From NCBI GenBank assembly GCA_902612345.1, contig CACMDE010000003.1, positions 36,001 through 100,000 of the forward strand: a DNA stretch of 64,000 nucleotides. The letters run 5' to 3'. Under the pieces are notes generated by a model, which searched no databases, was not told the DNA's origin, and was given only the letters and a program-made list of their open reading frames with translations. The translations under genes were made by a program, and so were the position numbers. Source of the stretch: an uncultured Pelagibacteraceae bacterium. GTDB taxonomy: Bacteria > Pseudomonadota > Alphaproteobacteria > Pelagibacterales > Pelagibacteraceae. Positions 1 to 8,647 of this stretch are shown piece after piece (the first letter of the stretch is position 1; each line of letters begins with the position of its first letter).

Positions 1-681
1 TAAAACTATCTCCATCTCTTTTTCAAGCGCAAGATAATTTAAAGTAGTAACAATATTCCATCTATCCATTTGTCCTTGGTTGATTTGCTGAGTTCCATGG
101 TATAGCCCACTTGTATCTCCTAAACCAATTGTGTTAGATGTAGCAAATAGTCTAAAAAATTTATTTTGCTTCAAAACTTTATTTTTATCTAATAATGTAA
201 AGCTTCCTTCAGACTCCAAAACTCTTTGTATTACAAACATTACATCTGGCCTACCAGCGTCGTACTCGTCAAAAACTAAAGCTACTGGATTTTGAATTGA
301 CCAGGGCAAAATACCTTCTTTAAACTCAGTTACTTGTTTACCCTCTTTAATGACAATTGCGTCTTTACCAATCAAGTCAATTCTACTAATGTGACTATCC
401 AAGTTTACTCTTATGCAAGGCCAATTTAATCTTGCAGCAATCTGCTCTATATGTGTTGATTTTCCTGTACCATGATATCCTTGTACCAGGACTCTTTTGT
501 TAAATGAAAAACCAGACAAAACCGCTAAAGTTGTATCTTTATCAAATTTATATCCTTTATCAATTTCAGGCACAAATTCGCTTTTTTTTGAAAATCCTTC
601 AATCTCCATATCACTTTCAATTCCGAAAGTTTGCTTTACGGAAAGCTTTATATCTGGAGTAATGTTAATATTTGGTACCAA
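1..681 (-). CDS. cobS: CobS-like AAA+ ATPase (3' end outside window)
   Basis: This is the N-terminal 227 residues of a CobS-type MoxR/AAA+ ATPase, the ATPase subunit of aerobic cobaltochelatase. The Walker A motif GYHGTGKS lies at about residues 68-75 and Walker B (VALVFDEYDAG) at about 133-143, followed by the typical GLGDTSGLYHGTQQ stretch. No ATG lies between the upstream in-frame stop and the conserved N-terminus, so TTG at 681 is the likely start. It overlaps the J-domain gene upstream by 17 bp, so the two are probably co-transcribed. The rest of the gene, and usually cobT, would lie left of the window. SAR11 cells generally do not make cobalamin, so the substrate may not be a corrinoid. 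The family call is firm; the function is inferred. Confidence 0.9.
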   Translation of the reverse strand, partial: MVPNINITPDIKLSVKQTFGIESDMEIEGFSKKSEFVPEIDKGYKFDKDTTLAVLSGFSFNKRVLVQGYHGTGKSTHIEQIAARLNWPCIRVNLDSHISRIDLIGKDAIVIKEGKQVTEFKEGILPWSIQNPVALVFDEYDAGRPDVMFVIQRVLESEGSFTLLDKNKVLKQNKFFRLFATSNTIGLGDTSGLYHGTQQINQGQMDRWNIVTTLNYLALEKEMEIVL

Positions 682-1189
682 TTTTTTCTCTATATGTGTT
701 TTTAAGTTGAGTATAAGCTAAAGTAATTATTTTAAGTCTTTCCTCAAATTTTTTATTTCCAGCATTCATATCAGGGTGAAATTTTTTAACAAGCTTTTTA
801 AACTTCTCTTGTATTTTTTTCCATTCTATTCCTGCTGGGATATCTAAAATAGTAAAAGCCTTAAAATCATGACTATTAAATCTAAATTTTTTCATATGAT
901 CTAGACTTTTAAATTTTTGCGTTTCATCTTTTAAAGCATTATTCCAAAGAATCTTGAAAAAATTATCAGATGAACTGAAACTTTGAGTTGGTTTATGCCA
1001 TATCATATCAGATTTTATAAATTCCATAATTTGATCATCGTTCATGCCTGAAAAATAGTTCCAATTTTTATTGAATTCTTTAATATGTTGCAAACAAAGC
1101 AATCTATATTTTTTACTATTATCTTTTTCAACTGGAGCTTTAAACTCCCCAGGTTTGTTGCATTTGTTCCATTCACAAATTGTTTTCAT
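665..1189 (-). CDS. J-domain (DnaJ-like) protein
   Basis: A 174-residue protein with a C-terminal J domain (about residues 111-168) including the Hsp70-stimulating HPD motif at 138-140. The N-terminal half carries spaced cysteines (C5, C10, C32) and a following histidine that could bind a metal. Domain order differs from DnaJ itself, where J is N-terminal and Gly-rich and zinc regions follow. It is probably a specialised co-chaperone that delivers DnaK to a client. Alphaproteobacteria commonly keep a gene of this type beside cobS and bolA, as here. It overlaps cobS downstream and is divergent from bolA. The client is unknown; the CobS protein is a guess from position. Confidence 0.85.
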   Translation of the reverse strand: MKTICEWNKCNKPGEFKAPVEKDNSKKYRLLCLQHIKEFNKNWNYFSGMNDDQIMEFIKSDMIWHKPTQSFSSSDNFFKILWNNALKDETQKFKSLDHMKKFRFNSHDFKAFTILDIPAGIEWKKIQEKFKKLVKKFHPDMNAGNKKFEERLKIITLAYTQLKNTYREKIGTKY

Positions 1190-1214
1190 AATTATTTACT
1201 TTATAATATTTACC

Positions 1215-1475
1215 ATGCATATAGAAAATTTAATTTTAAATATCAAAACAAAATTACTTAAAAATTCATATATTCAAAATGTAAAAATAGAAGATAAAAC
1301 CTATCTTCATATAAAACACACCTCTCATGATAAAAACAAGTTTCACTTAAAATTGACAATATATTCTAATGAGCTTAAAAAAAGTAGTAAAATTGAAGCA
1401 ACAAAAAAAATCAATAAAATTTTAAATGAGGAAATAAGAACATACATTCATTCAATTCAAATTTTATTTAATTAA
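1215..1475 (+). CDS. bolA: BolA family protein
   Basis: An 86-residue BolA-type protein with the family's class II KH-like fold pattern and the conserved C-terminal IHSIQI segment. An upstream in-frame ATG at 1071 lies inside the divergent J-domain gene and adds 48 residues not seen in the family, so ATG 1215 is preferred. BolA proteins pair with monothiol glutaredoxins in iron-sulfur handling, and some act as transcription regulators. The 3' end overlaps the convergent aroB by 12 bp. The family is clear; whether this is the BolA1, IbaG or BolA3 type cannot be settled by eye. Confidence 0.85.
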   Translation: MHIENLILNIKTKLLKNSYIQNVKIEDKTYLHIKHTSHDKNKFHLKLTIYSNELKKSSKIEATKKINKILNEEIRTYIHSIQILFN

Positions 1476-2561
1476 TTCTGATCTCATAAAATTTCTAACT
1501 TTATTAGTGTTTAATTGATTATTTATACTCACACTACCAATATTATTTAATGTTATAAAATTTATTCTATTTGTATAATTTTTTTTATCAGCCATCATAA
1601 ATATTACTATTTTATTAATATCCTTTTTGTTAAAAAATTTTTTTAAATTAGTAAACTTTAATTTTGATAAGTGAGATAAAATCAAATTATATTCGTTATT
1701 ATTAAGCATTTTCAGTTTTTTACTTAATTTAGTTGCAGATAAAATTCCATATAATACGGCTTCTCCATGGTTCAATTTTTTTGAGTAATTTAGAGCTGCT
1801 TCATAAGCATGTCCAAAAGTGTGACCTAAGTTTAAACTTTTTCTTACATTAACTTCCTTTTCATCACTTTCTATTACTCCTTTTTTTATTCTGCAACTTT
1901 CAAATATTACTTTTTCAATAAAATTTTTTTTTAGTTCTAAAATGTCATTCAAGTTTTTGTCTAAAAAAAGAAAAAGTTTTTTATTTTTTATTAATGAATG
2001 TTTTAATATCTCTGCATATCCACAAATAATTTCTCTCTTTGGCAAACTTACTAATAACTTTGTATCTGTTATGACTAAATCAGGCTGATAAAACGAGCCA
2101 ATTAAATTTTTTCCAAATTTATTATTAATTCCCGTCTTACCCCCTATCGATGAGTCTACTTGAGATAAGAGGGTTGAAGGTATATTAATAAATTTTAATC
2201 CTCTTTTATATATACTTGAAGCAAATCCTGCTAAATCTCCAGCAATACCTCCACCTAGACAAATTATTATGTCATTACGTGTGAAATTATTTTTAAATAA
2301 CTTTCCAAGAATAGAATTCACATTATTAAAATTTTTATTTTTTTCAGATGCATTAAAATAATAAATAAAATTTTGCTGAGAGGTTATTTTAGAATTTAAT
2401 TTTTTTACAAAAATTTTTGGAACTTTTTTGTCAACGATTATTAAAGACTTTTGAAAATAAATTTTCTCTTTTTTAATTATATTATTGAACCTAGAAATAA
2501 TATTATGACCTATATAAACTTTGTAATTTTTACTCTTTGTTTTAATTTTTAGAACTTTCAT
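1464..2561 (-). CDS. aroB: 3-dehydroquinate synthase
   Basis: This is the second enzyme of the shikimate pathway, making 3-dehydroquinate from DAHP with NAD and a divalent metal in the cytoplasm. The 365-residue length is normal. Visible motifs are the NAD-binding GGGIAGDLAGF, the PSTLLSQVDSSIGGKTG active-site block, and the metal-binding GYAEILKH, LNLGHTFGHA and HGEAV segments. It overlaps aroK upstream by 20 bp, so the two are translationally coupled. The neighbouring bolA converges on its 3' end. All key residues look intact. Confidence 0.97.
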   Translation of the reverse strand: MKVLKIKTKSKNYKVYIGHNIISRFNNIIKKEKIYFQKSLIIVDKKVPKIFVKKLNSKITSQQNFIYYFNASEKNKNFNNVNSILGKLFKNNFTRNDIIICLGGGIAGDLAGFASSIYKRGLKFINIPSTLLSQVDSSIGGKTGINNKFGKNLIGSFYQPDLVITDTKLLVSLPKREIICGYAEILKHSLIKNKKLFLFLDKNLNDILELKKNFIEKVIFESCRIKKGVIESDEKEVNVRKSLNLGHTFGHAYEAALNYSKKLNHGEAVLYGILSATKLSKKLKMLNNNEYNLILSHLSKLKFTNLKKFFNKKDINKIVIFMMADKKNYTNRINFITLNNIGSVSINNQLNTNKVRNFMRSELIK

Positions 2562-3063
2562 TTTTAATTATAGTATATATATTTTTTATAATTTCATTTT
2601 TATTCTTATTGTTACATTTTATTTTAAAATCTGACATTTTGTAAAACTTAATTCTTTTTTTGTATAGGTTGATAAGTTCATTATTACTTAATTTGAAAGC
2701 TAGTGGTCTCCTTTTATTTCTTGAAATTCTGTTTAAAATAGTCTCAATTTTCCAGTCCAACCAGAAAGAAAAGCTATTTACTCTAATTTTTTTTCTAATT
2801 TTATGGTTTAAAAAAGTGCCACCACCCAATGAGATTACACACTTATTTTTTTCTAAAAGAACTAATGATATTTTTTCTTCTATTTTTCTAAAATATTTTT
2901 CACCTTTTTTTATAAAAATATCAAATATTTTTTCATTTTCAAATTTTTCTATCTCCAAGTCTATATCAATAAATCCATAATTTAATTTTTTAGCCAGTTT
3001 AAAACCAATAGTGGTTTTACCAGATCCCATCATACCAATTAATACTATATTTTTTTTTAACAT
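2542..3063 (-). CDS. aroK: Shikimate kinase
   Basis: Phosphorylates shikimate with ATP, step five of the shikimate pathway. The 173-residue length is typical. The P-loop GMMGSGKTT is at about residues 10-18, the shikimate-binding DID follows, then GEKYFR, the GGG triplet and the RRPL lid arginine. It is the first gene of an aroK-aroB pair, a common alphaproteobacterial arrangement. Its start is about 55 bp from a divergent small membrane protein gene, so promoters for both directions must lie in that AT-rich gap. Confidence 0.97.
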   Translation of the reverse strand: MLKKNIVLIGMMGSGKTTIGFKLAKKLNYGFIDIDLEIEKFENEKIFDIFIKKGEKYFRKIEEKISLVLLEKNKCVISLGGGTFLNHKIRKKIRVNSFSFWLDWKIETILNRISRNKRRPLAFKLSNNELINLYKKRIKFYKMSDFKIKCNNKNKNEIIKNIYTIIKNESSKN

Positions 3064-3118
3064 TTATTAATATTGAAAAAACATAAATATGTCTTATTTC
3101 TAAACTAATTAAACATTT

Positions 3119-3304
3119 ATGGAATTTCAAAGAAAAAATAACAACTCAATTATTGGTAAGTTGCGTGGCCCTTTGGTTAAAATAACATTTATTCTTATTA
3201 TATTATTAGGTTTTATATATGCTTTAGGGTCTATAGATTTTCCCGCACCTAATAAGAAAATTGAAAAGATTATACCAAATGAAAATTTTAAAATTATTAA
3301 ATAA
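3119..3304 (+). CDS. Small single-pass membrane protein, unknown function
   Basis: A 61-residue protein with a basic N-terminus (residues 1-22), one hydrophobic segment (about 21-42) and a short polar tail. I do not recognise the family. By the positive-inside rule the N-terminus would be cytoplasmic. The last 26 bp overlap the start of the following large exported protein, which suggests translational coupling and a shared envelope role. It is divergent from aroK. It is too short for strong coding statistics, but the coupling supports a real gene. Confidence 0.65.
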   Translation: MEFQRKNNNSIIGKLRGPLVKITFILIILLGFIYALGSIDFPAPNKKIEKIIPNENFKIIK

Positions 3305-5042
3305 AAAAATACTTTTTATTTTTTTATTTTTTATTTTTTTAAATAATTCAATTGCTAATGAGCCAGTTGACATTTGGAATATAGATAAAACTAAGGTTGA
3401 GGAAGTAGAGCAAGGTGAAGATACATCTTTGGAGCCAGATGACGTTACAGAAGAAAATATTTCTGTTTATGATTTAAATAATCAAAATAATAATGATCAA
3501 AACCAGGTACTCTTAGAAAAAAAACTTAACAATGAAATTTCGTTGTATGGCTTATATGATCCTGATGAAAATAATTTATCAATTGAAATGTGGAATGAGT
3601 CTGAAGGTGAAGAATTAAAAAAATTATTTGATAAAATTATTAATAAAAATTTATCAAAAGATGCCCTAGATATTCTTGAGATAGCACTTCTAACAAATTC
3701 TAATACCCCAAATAAAAATATTAAAAAAGAAGATTTTTACGATTTTCAAAAAAATTTTTTAATTAAAAGTAAAAATTTTGATTTAATTAAATTATTTATT
3801 GAAAAAAATCCAAGTTTTTATTTTAAAGATGATCTAATTAATTTTTATGTAGACTACTATCTAGCTCAAGCAAATATTGAGAAAAGTTGTGAAATATTTG
3901 ATACTGTTGGAGAAGTAACATTGATTGATGATTATACTTCAAAACTTAAGATTTATTGTTTAGTAAATTCAAATAAAATTGACAAAGCATTAATGATTTA
4001 TGATTTAAAAAAAGAAAAAGGATTTAAGGATGAATTTTTTGAAAAGAAAATTTTTAAATTAATTGGTTTTGAAGAAGAAAGTAATCAAATTTCAGATAAT
4101 AATTTATTAGAATTACATTTATCACATCGAGTTGTAACAAACTTTGAATATATTCCAGATGAAAACACTTCAAAAGAAGTTTGGAAATACTTGGCATCTG
4201 CAAACCTTCTTGAAAGAATAGAAAATATTGATTTAGAAGATATTGAAAAAATAAATCTAATTGAAAAGGCGGTACATGAAGGAAATTACAATGAAAATGA
4301 TTTATTTAGTTTATATACAAGGTATCAATTTAATTTTAATCAACTTTTGTCTGCTAAAGAAAACTATAAAACTTTAGACAAATCTAGTCAAAGAGCTTTG
4401 ATATATCAAAAAATGCTTTTGACTAATGAACCAGGTGAAAAATTGAATTTAGCTAGATTATTAAAAAATTTATTTGAGGGTGACAATTTTGGTAATGCTT
4501 TTTATTTCGAACTTTCAAATATACTACTATCTATAGACAAAGCTAAAATACCACCAGATTTACTCTCATTTTATGAAAATAATATTATTAATGAGGAAAC
4601 TGAAATAAAAAAAATTAAATTTAATAATAAGATTATACATCAATCTAAGTTATTAAATTATTTTGTAGAGAAAAAAGAAATATCTAAAATTGAAAAAGAA
4701 ACGAATGATTTATTAAAAAATATCTTAAAAGATAAAAAATATATTATTACTACCAACGATGAAATATTGTTAGAGTCTCTTAAATATGATGGTGTAAAAA
4801 TTCTAAAAAAATATTCTGATAGGTATTCGTCCACGGTAAATATACCGCCTGATATACAAGTTAAAATAAATAATAGAGATTTAGGCTTAATTCTATTAAG
4901 AATAGTCGAATTAATAGGTGAAGATAAATTAGAAAATCTCGGCTCAGAAACTTTAAATTTTATACTAATTACCCTTAATCAACTAGATCTTGATACAATA
5001 AGGAATAAAATTATTTTAAAAACTTTACCAATAAGGGTATAA
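3279..5042 (+). CDS. Large exported protein, unknown function
   Basis: With ATG 3279 the protein is 587 residues. An in-frame ATG at 3261 adds six residues ahead of the signal peptide and is less likely. Residues 1-26 form a clear Sec signal peptide (LLNKK, then a hydrophobic run, then a likely cleavage after SIA). After it comes an acidic, Asn-rich, low-complexity stretch containing VDIWN (about 30-90), then a long mostly helical region with repeat-like Leu/Glu/Lys/Asn segments reminiscent of TPR-like helical hairpins. No catalytic motif was recognised. It is coupled to the small membrane protein upstream and followed 12 bp later by def. It is probably a periplasmic scaffold or interaction protein; that role is inference only. 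Confidence 0.8.
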   Translation: MKILKLLNKKILFIFLFFIFLNNSIANEPVDIWNIDKTKVEEVEQGEDTSLEPDDVTEENISVYDLNNQNNNDQNQVLLEKKLNNEISLYGLYDPDENNLSIEMWNESEGEELKKLFDKIINKNLSKDALDILEIALLTNSNTPNKNIKKEDFYDFQKNFLIKSKNFDLIKLFIEKNPSFYFKDDLINFYVDYYLAQANIEKSCEIFDTVGEVTLIDDYTSKLKIYCLVNSNKIDKALMIYDLKKEKGFKDEFFEKKIFKLIGFEEESNQISDNNLLELHLSHRVVTNFEYIPDENTSKEVWKYLASANLLERIENIDLEDIEKINLIEKAVHEGNYNENDLFSLYTRYQFNFNQLLSAKENYKTLDKSSQRALIYQKMLLTNEPGEKLNLARLLKNLFEGDNFGNAFYFELSNILLSIDKAKIPPDLLSFYENNIINEETEIKKIKFNNKIIHQSKLLNYFVEKKEISKIEKETNDLLKNILKDKKYIITTNDEILLESLKYDGVKILKKYSDRYSSTVNIPPDIQVKINNRDLGLILLRIVELIGEDKLENLGSETLNFILITLNQLDLDTIRNKIILKTLPIRV

Positions 5043-5054
5043 ATTTATAAAATT

Positions 5055-5579
5055 ATGGCTGTAAAAGAAATATTAACTGAACCAAATAAAATTTTAAGAC
5101 AAGTATCAAAACCTGTAGAGAAAGTCACAAAAGATGAACAAGTATTAATGGATGATATGTTGGAGACTATGTATCATGCGAATGGAATTGGATTAGCTGC
5201 AATTCAAATAGGTGTTCCTAAAAGAATAATAGTTATGGATATTGCCAAAAAGAATGAAAAGAAAAATCCAATGTATTTTGTAAACCCTATAATAAAAAAT
5301 AAAAATAAAGAACTATCAACTTATGAAGAAGGATGCTTGTCTGTGCCAAACCAGTTTGCTGAAGTTGATAGGCCTGCAAAGTGTGAGATTGAATATTTAG
5401 ATTACAATGGAGATAAAAAATTACTTAAAGCAAATGGGTTACTGGCTACATGTATACAACATGAGATGGATCACTTAGAGGGAATATTGTTTATTGATTA
5501 TCTCTCAAAACTTAAAAAATCTATAATAATTAAAAAACTTTCAAAACAGAAAAAAAGTTCAGAAACTTTAGTAATTTAA
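5055..5579 (+). CDS. def: Peptide deformylase
   Basis: Removes the formyl group from the N-terminal methionine of nascent proteins. The 174-residue protein has the three family motifs: GIGLAAIQIG (the family usually has Pro where this one has the Ile after AA), EGCLSVP with the metal-binding Cys, and HEMDHLEG with the two metal His and the catalytic Glu. It lies 3 bp upstream of fmt, so the enzymes that add and remove the formyl group are co-expressed, as in most bacteria. The C-terminus is basic. Confidence 0.97.
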   Translation: MAVKEILTEPNKILRQVSKPVEKVTKDEQVLMDDMLETMYHANGIGLAAIQIGVPKRIIVMDIAKKNEKKNPMYFVNPIIKNKNKELSTYEEGCLSVPNQFAEVDRPAKCEIEYLDYNGDKKLLKANGLLATCIQHEMDHLEGILFIDYLSKLKKSIIIKKLSKQKKSSETLVI

Positions 5580-5582
5580 TTC

Positions 5583-6512
5583 ATGCAGAAAAAAATAGCC
5601 TTTATGGGTACACCTATTTTTTCTGTGCCAATATTAAAAAATATATATCAAAATGGTTATGAAATTTCTGCTGTTTATACTCAACCACCCAGAAAATCTA
5701 ATCGGGGACTAAAGCTTGAAAAATCTCCAATACACTCATTTGCTGAAACAATTAACTTTAATGTAAGAACTCCTGATCTATTAAGAAATAATAAATCTGA
5801 ATATGAATACTTCAAAAATCTAGACTTAGATCTAGTAATTATAGTTGCATATGGGATAATCATCCCAAAAGAATTCTTATCATTAAGCAAAGAGGGCTTT
5901 ATTAATCTTCATGCATCAATACTTCCAAAATGGAGAGGTGCTGCACCGATTCAACGATCAATAATGAGTCAAGATAAAGAGACTGGAATTAGTGTAATGA
6001 GAATAAACGAAAAATTAGATGAGGGCGATGTTTCACATATTTTTAAAATCAGTGTTGAGGAAAATGAAAATGCTGAAGGTCTAAGTGATAGACTTTCAAT
6101 ATTAGCATCAGAAAAAATTTCAGAGGTAATTGATAGTATTCTGGACAAACAGGTAAATTTTAAACCCCAAGATCATTCCAAAGCTACATACGCAGAGAAA
6201 ATAAAAAAATCTGAAGGGTTAATAGATTGGAATGATAAAGCTGAAAATATCATTGGAAAAATAAATGGTTTATTTCCGTATCCTGGAGGATATTTTATTT
6301 ATAAAGGAGAAAGATTTAAAATTTTAAAAGCGCAAATATCTTTCAATAAAGATCAACCAGGCAAAGTAATTTCTAATTATTTAGAAATAAGTTGTGGTGA
6401 AAATTCAATAAAAATTTTAGAAATCCAACGTGAAGGAAAAAAACCACAGAAAATAGATGAGTTTGTACTTGGTTCTCAAATACAAAAGGGAACCATTTTA
6501 TCAAATGTTTAG
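5583..6512 (+). CDS. fmt: Methionyl-tRNA formyltransferase
   Basis: Formylates Met-tRNAfMet using 10-formyl-tetrahydrofolate to make the initiator tRNA. The 309-residue length is typical. The catalytic block with LHASILPKWRGAAPIQ is intact and the C-terminal OB-like domain is present. It starts 3 bp after def and ends 8 bp inside truA, so def-fmt-truA is one unit. In many alphaproteobacteria these genes sit near dapE; here they face the dap block, which suggests a local inversion. Confidence 0.97.
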   Translation: MQKKIAFMGTPIFSVPILKNIYQNGYEISAVYTQPPRKSNRGLKLEKSPIHSFAETINFNVRTPDLLRNNKSEYEYFKNLDLDLVIIVAYGIIIPKEFLSLSKEGFINLHASILPKWRGAAPIQRSIMSQDKETGISVMRINEKLDEGDVSHIFKISVEENENAEGLSDRLSILASEKISEVIDSILDKQVNFKPQDHSKATYAEKIKKSEGLIDWNDKAENIIGKINGLFPYPGGYFIYKGERFKILKAQISFNKDQPGKVISNYLEISCGENSIKILEIQREGKKPQKIDEFVLGSQIQKGTILSNV

Positions 6513-7245
6513 ATATCAAATTATAATAGAATATGACGGAACTAATCATTCTGGATGGCAATCCCAAAAAAATGCAAAATCAATCCAAACAGAGATACAA
6601 AAAATTTTATCTAAAATTTTAAAAAACAAAATTAAAGTTAATGGTTCAGGGAGAACTGATGCAGGTGTTCATTCGAAGAATCAATCAGCTCATTTTGATT
6701 GTAAAAAAATAATATTAAATAAACATAAATTTATTACTTCGATAAATCATTTTTTAAATAAAAAAAACATTACAATAAAGAAAATTATTAAGAAAAACAT
6801 GAATTTTCATGCAAGGTATTCTGCAAAAGAAAGAGAATATGAGTATATTATTCTCAATAGAGATGCACCACCCATATTAGATAAAAACAAAGTTTGGTAT
6901 TTAAGATCTAAGCTAGACATAAAACTCTTAAAAAAAGCTGCAAAGATATTAATTGGAACTCATAACTTTAATGCATTTAGGTCTACCAATTGTCAGGCTA
7001 AATCACCAATTAGAACTTTAAAAAAAATCAAAATTATTAAGAAAAATGAAAAAATAACTTTTATTTTAAGATCAAAATCATTCCTGAAAAATCAAGTAAG
7101 ATCCATCATTGGATGCTTAAAATATGTTGGAGAAAAAAAATGGAAACTAAAAGATTTAGAAAGAGTATTAAGGTCAAAAAATAGAAATAATTGCGCTCCA
7201 CCAGCTCCTGCCCAAGGATTATATTTGTCAAAAATTATTTACTGA
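6505..7245 (+). CDS. truA: tRNA pseudouridine(38-40) synthase
   Basis: Makes pseudouridine at positions 38-40 of tRNA anticodon arms. With ATG 6505 the protein is 246 residues and begins directly with the conserved FRYQIIIEYDGTNHSGWQ start. A longer frame from 6457 would run inside fmt. The catalytic Asp lies in GSGRTDAGVHS. The start overlaps the fmt stop by 8 bp, and the 3' end overlaps the convergent SET-domain gene by 11 bp. Confidence 0.95.
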   Translation: MFRYQIIIEYDGTNHSGWQSQKNAKSIQTEIQKILSKILKNKIKVNGSGRTDAGVHSKNQSAHFDCKKIILNKHKFITSINHFLNKKNITIKKIIKKNMNFHARYSAKEREYEYIILNRDAPPILDKNKVWYLRSKLDIKLLKKAAKILIGTHNFNAFRSTNCQAKSPIRTLKKIKIIKKNEKITFILRSKSFLKNQVRSIIGCLKYVGEKKWKLKDLERVLRSKNRNNCAPPAPAQGLYLSKIIY

Positions 7246-7693
7246 GCCTTAGTGATTTCTTAACTCTCCATCTTGAGGCTTGTTTTACAATGTATCCACA
7301 ACAATTTTTTGAATTACATCTGCAAGGGTAATCTTTAAAGTCTTGATCAAAACTAAAACCATAATCATATGAAAGCTCTTCACCTTTTTTAATATCTTTA
7401 ATAGACTCAATCCATAACTTCAAACCTTTTCCAAATACTTCACAATTTGGATTACAAGAATGATTTATAAGTCTTGCTGTGTTAAAATTGTAATCTCCAT
7501 CTAGGTCATATCTTTTATTTATTTCAAAAAGATAAATCCTTTTTGAATTATCAAATTTTGGATTATCTTCGCTTTCTTTCTTAGAAATTAATTTTCCTTT
7601 GTATTCAATTATTTTTGTACCTTTTTTAATATTCTTTGCTGCAACTAATCCTTTATTATCTATGTTCGATTTTTTTATTTTATATAAAGTCAT
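7235..7693 (-). CDS. SET-domain protein (putative lysine methyltransferase)
   Basis: A 152-residue minimal SET domain. The S-adenosylmethionine and substrate pseudoknot motifs are NHSCNPN (about 77-83) and GEELSYDYGF (about 104-113). A post-SET cysteine cluster (C124, C126, C131, C132) follows. SET enzymes methylate protein lysines; most are eukaryotic, and bacterial ones have few known substrates. It lies 30 bp downstream of an HDAC-like gene on the same strand, so it is probably the last gene of the dapD-dapE-HDAC-SET run. The substrate is unknown. Confidence 0.88.
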   Translation of the reverse strand: MTLYKIKKSNIDNKGLVAAKNIKKGTKIIEYKGKLISKKESEDNPKFDNSKRIYLFEINKRYDLDGDYNFNTARLINHSCNPNCEVFGKGLKLWIESIKDIKKGEELSYDYGFSFDQDFKDYPCRCNSKNCCGYIVKQASRWRVKKSLRLSK

Positions 7694-7723
7694 TCAACCT
7701 ATCTATGATAATTTTTTAGAAAC

Positions 7724-8647
7724 TCAATTGAATTCTATAAGTGCGTTAACATGTTCATTGGAACTTTCAGCTAGTGCATTTAAATCATAACCACCCTCAA
7801 GAATAGATACAACCTTTCCATTACAGAATTGTTTTGTAGTTTCCAACACCCTTCTAGTTATTTCATAATAGTCTTTAGACTCTAAATTTAATTGACATAA
7901 AGGATCATCTTTGTGAGCGTCAAATCCCGCAGACATTAATATGAATTCAGGTCGAAATTCTTTTAGTCTCTTAAGTGTATGCTCGTATGCATCAAAATAC
8001 TCTCTTGAACTCGTTCCGGCAGGCAAAGGAATATTTAGTGCATTATTATGATCTCCTTTTTCATGTTCTGTTCCTCCTCCTGGATAGTATGGATATTGAT
8101 GTAAGCTTGAGAAAAAAATATTTTCATTTGACTTGACTATATCATAAGTTCCATTTCCAAAGTGACAATCCCAATCAATCACCGCAACTCTTTTATATTT
8201 ATATTTTGAAATTAAATAATTTGCAGCGATTCCAATATTATTTAGGACACAAAAACCCATAGCTTTATTTTTTTCAGCATGATGTCCCGGAGGTCTTGTG
8301 ACACAATGTGCAGATTCAAATTCTTTATTTTCAACACCATCGATTGCAGCAACGATTGAACCAACCGCATCGAAGGTTGCATCTTTGCTACCTGGTGAAA
8401 CAACTGTATCACCGTCTAAAAATACTAATCCTTTTTCAGGAAAAGCATTTTCAACTGTATCTACATAATTAGAAGAATGTGCTTGTTTTATAATATCTTT
8501 GTCAAAACTAACTGGTTTCTTCCAAATTAATTTTTTATTTTTTTTAAGCGTTTCTATTATTGAAGTAACCCGTGAGATACTTTCAGGATGCCCAGAACCA
8601 GTATTATGATTTAAAGAAGATTTAGATGTAATTATTGCTGTTTTCAT
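7724..8647 (-). CDS. Histone-deacetylase-like amidohydrolase
   Basis: A 307-residue member of the HDAC/acetoin utilisation/acetylpolyamine amidohydrolase family. The zinc and charge-relay residues are visible: RPPGHHAEK (HH about 122-123), DWDCHFGNGT (about 158-167), SAGFDAHKDDPL and the C-terminal LEGGYDL. Family members deacetylate polyamines, protein lysines or other small acetamides, and the substrate cannot be read from sequence. Its ATG overlaps the dapE stop by one base, so it is coupled to lysine synthesis genes, and a SET-domain gene follows. Confidence 0.92.
   Translation of the reverse strand: MKTAIITSKSSLNHNTGSGHPESISRVTSIIETLKKNKKLIWKKPVSFDKDIIKQAHSSNYVDTVENAFPEKGLVFLDGDTVVSPGSKDATFDAVGSIVAAIDGVENKEFESAHCVTRPPGHHAEKNKAMGFCVLNNIGIAANYLISKYKYKRVAVIDWDCHFGNGTYDIVKSNENIFFSSLHQYPYYPGGGTEHEKGDHNNALNIPLPAGTSSREYFDAYEHTLKRLKEFRPEFILMSAGFDAHKDDPLCQLNLESKDYYEITRRVLETTKQFCNGKVVSILEGGYDLNALAESSNEHVNALIEFN

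Noticed and set aside
1071..1214. N-terminal extension of bolA
   Set aside because: It runs inside the divergent J-domain gene and adds residues absent in the BolA family; ATG 1215 fits.
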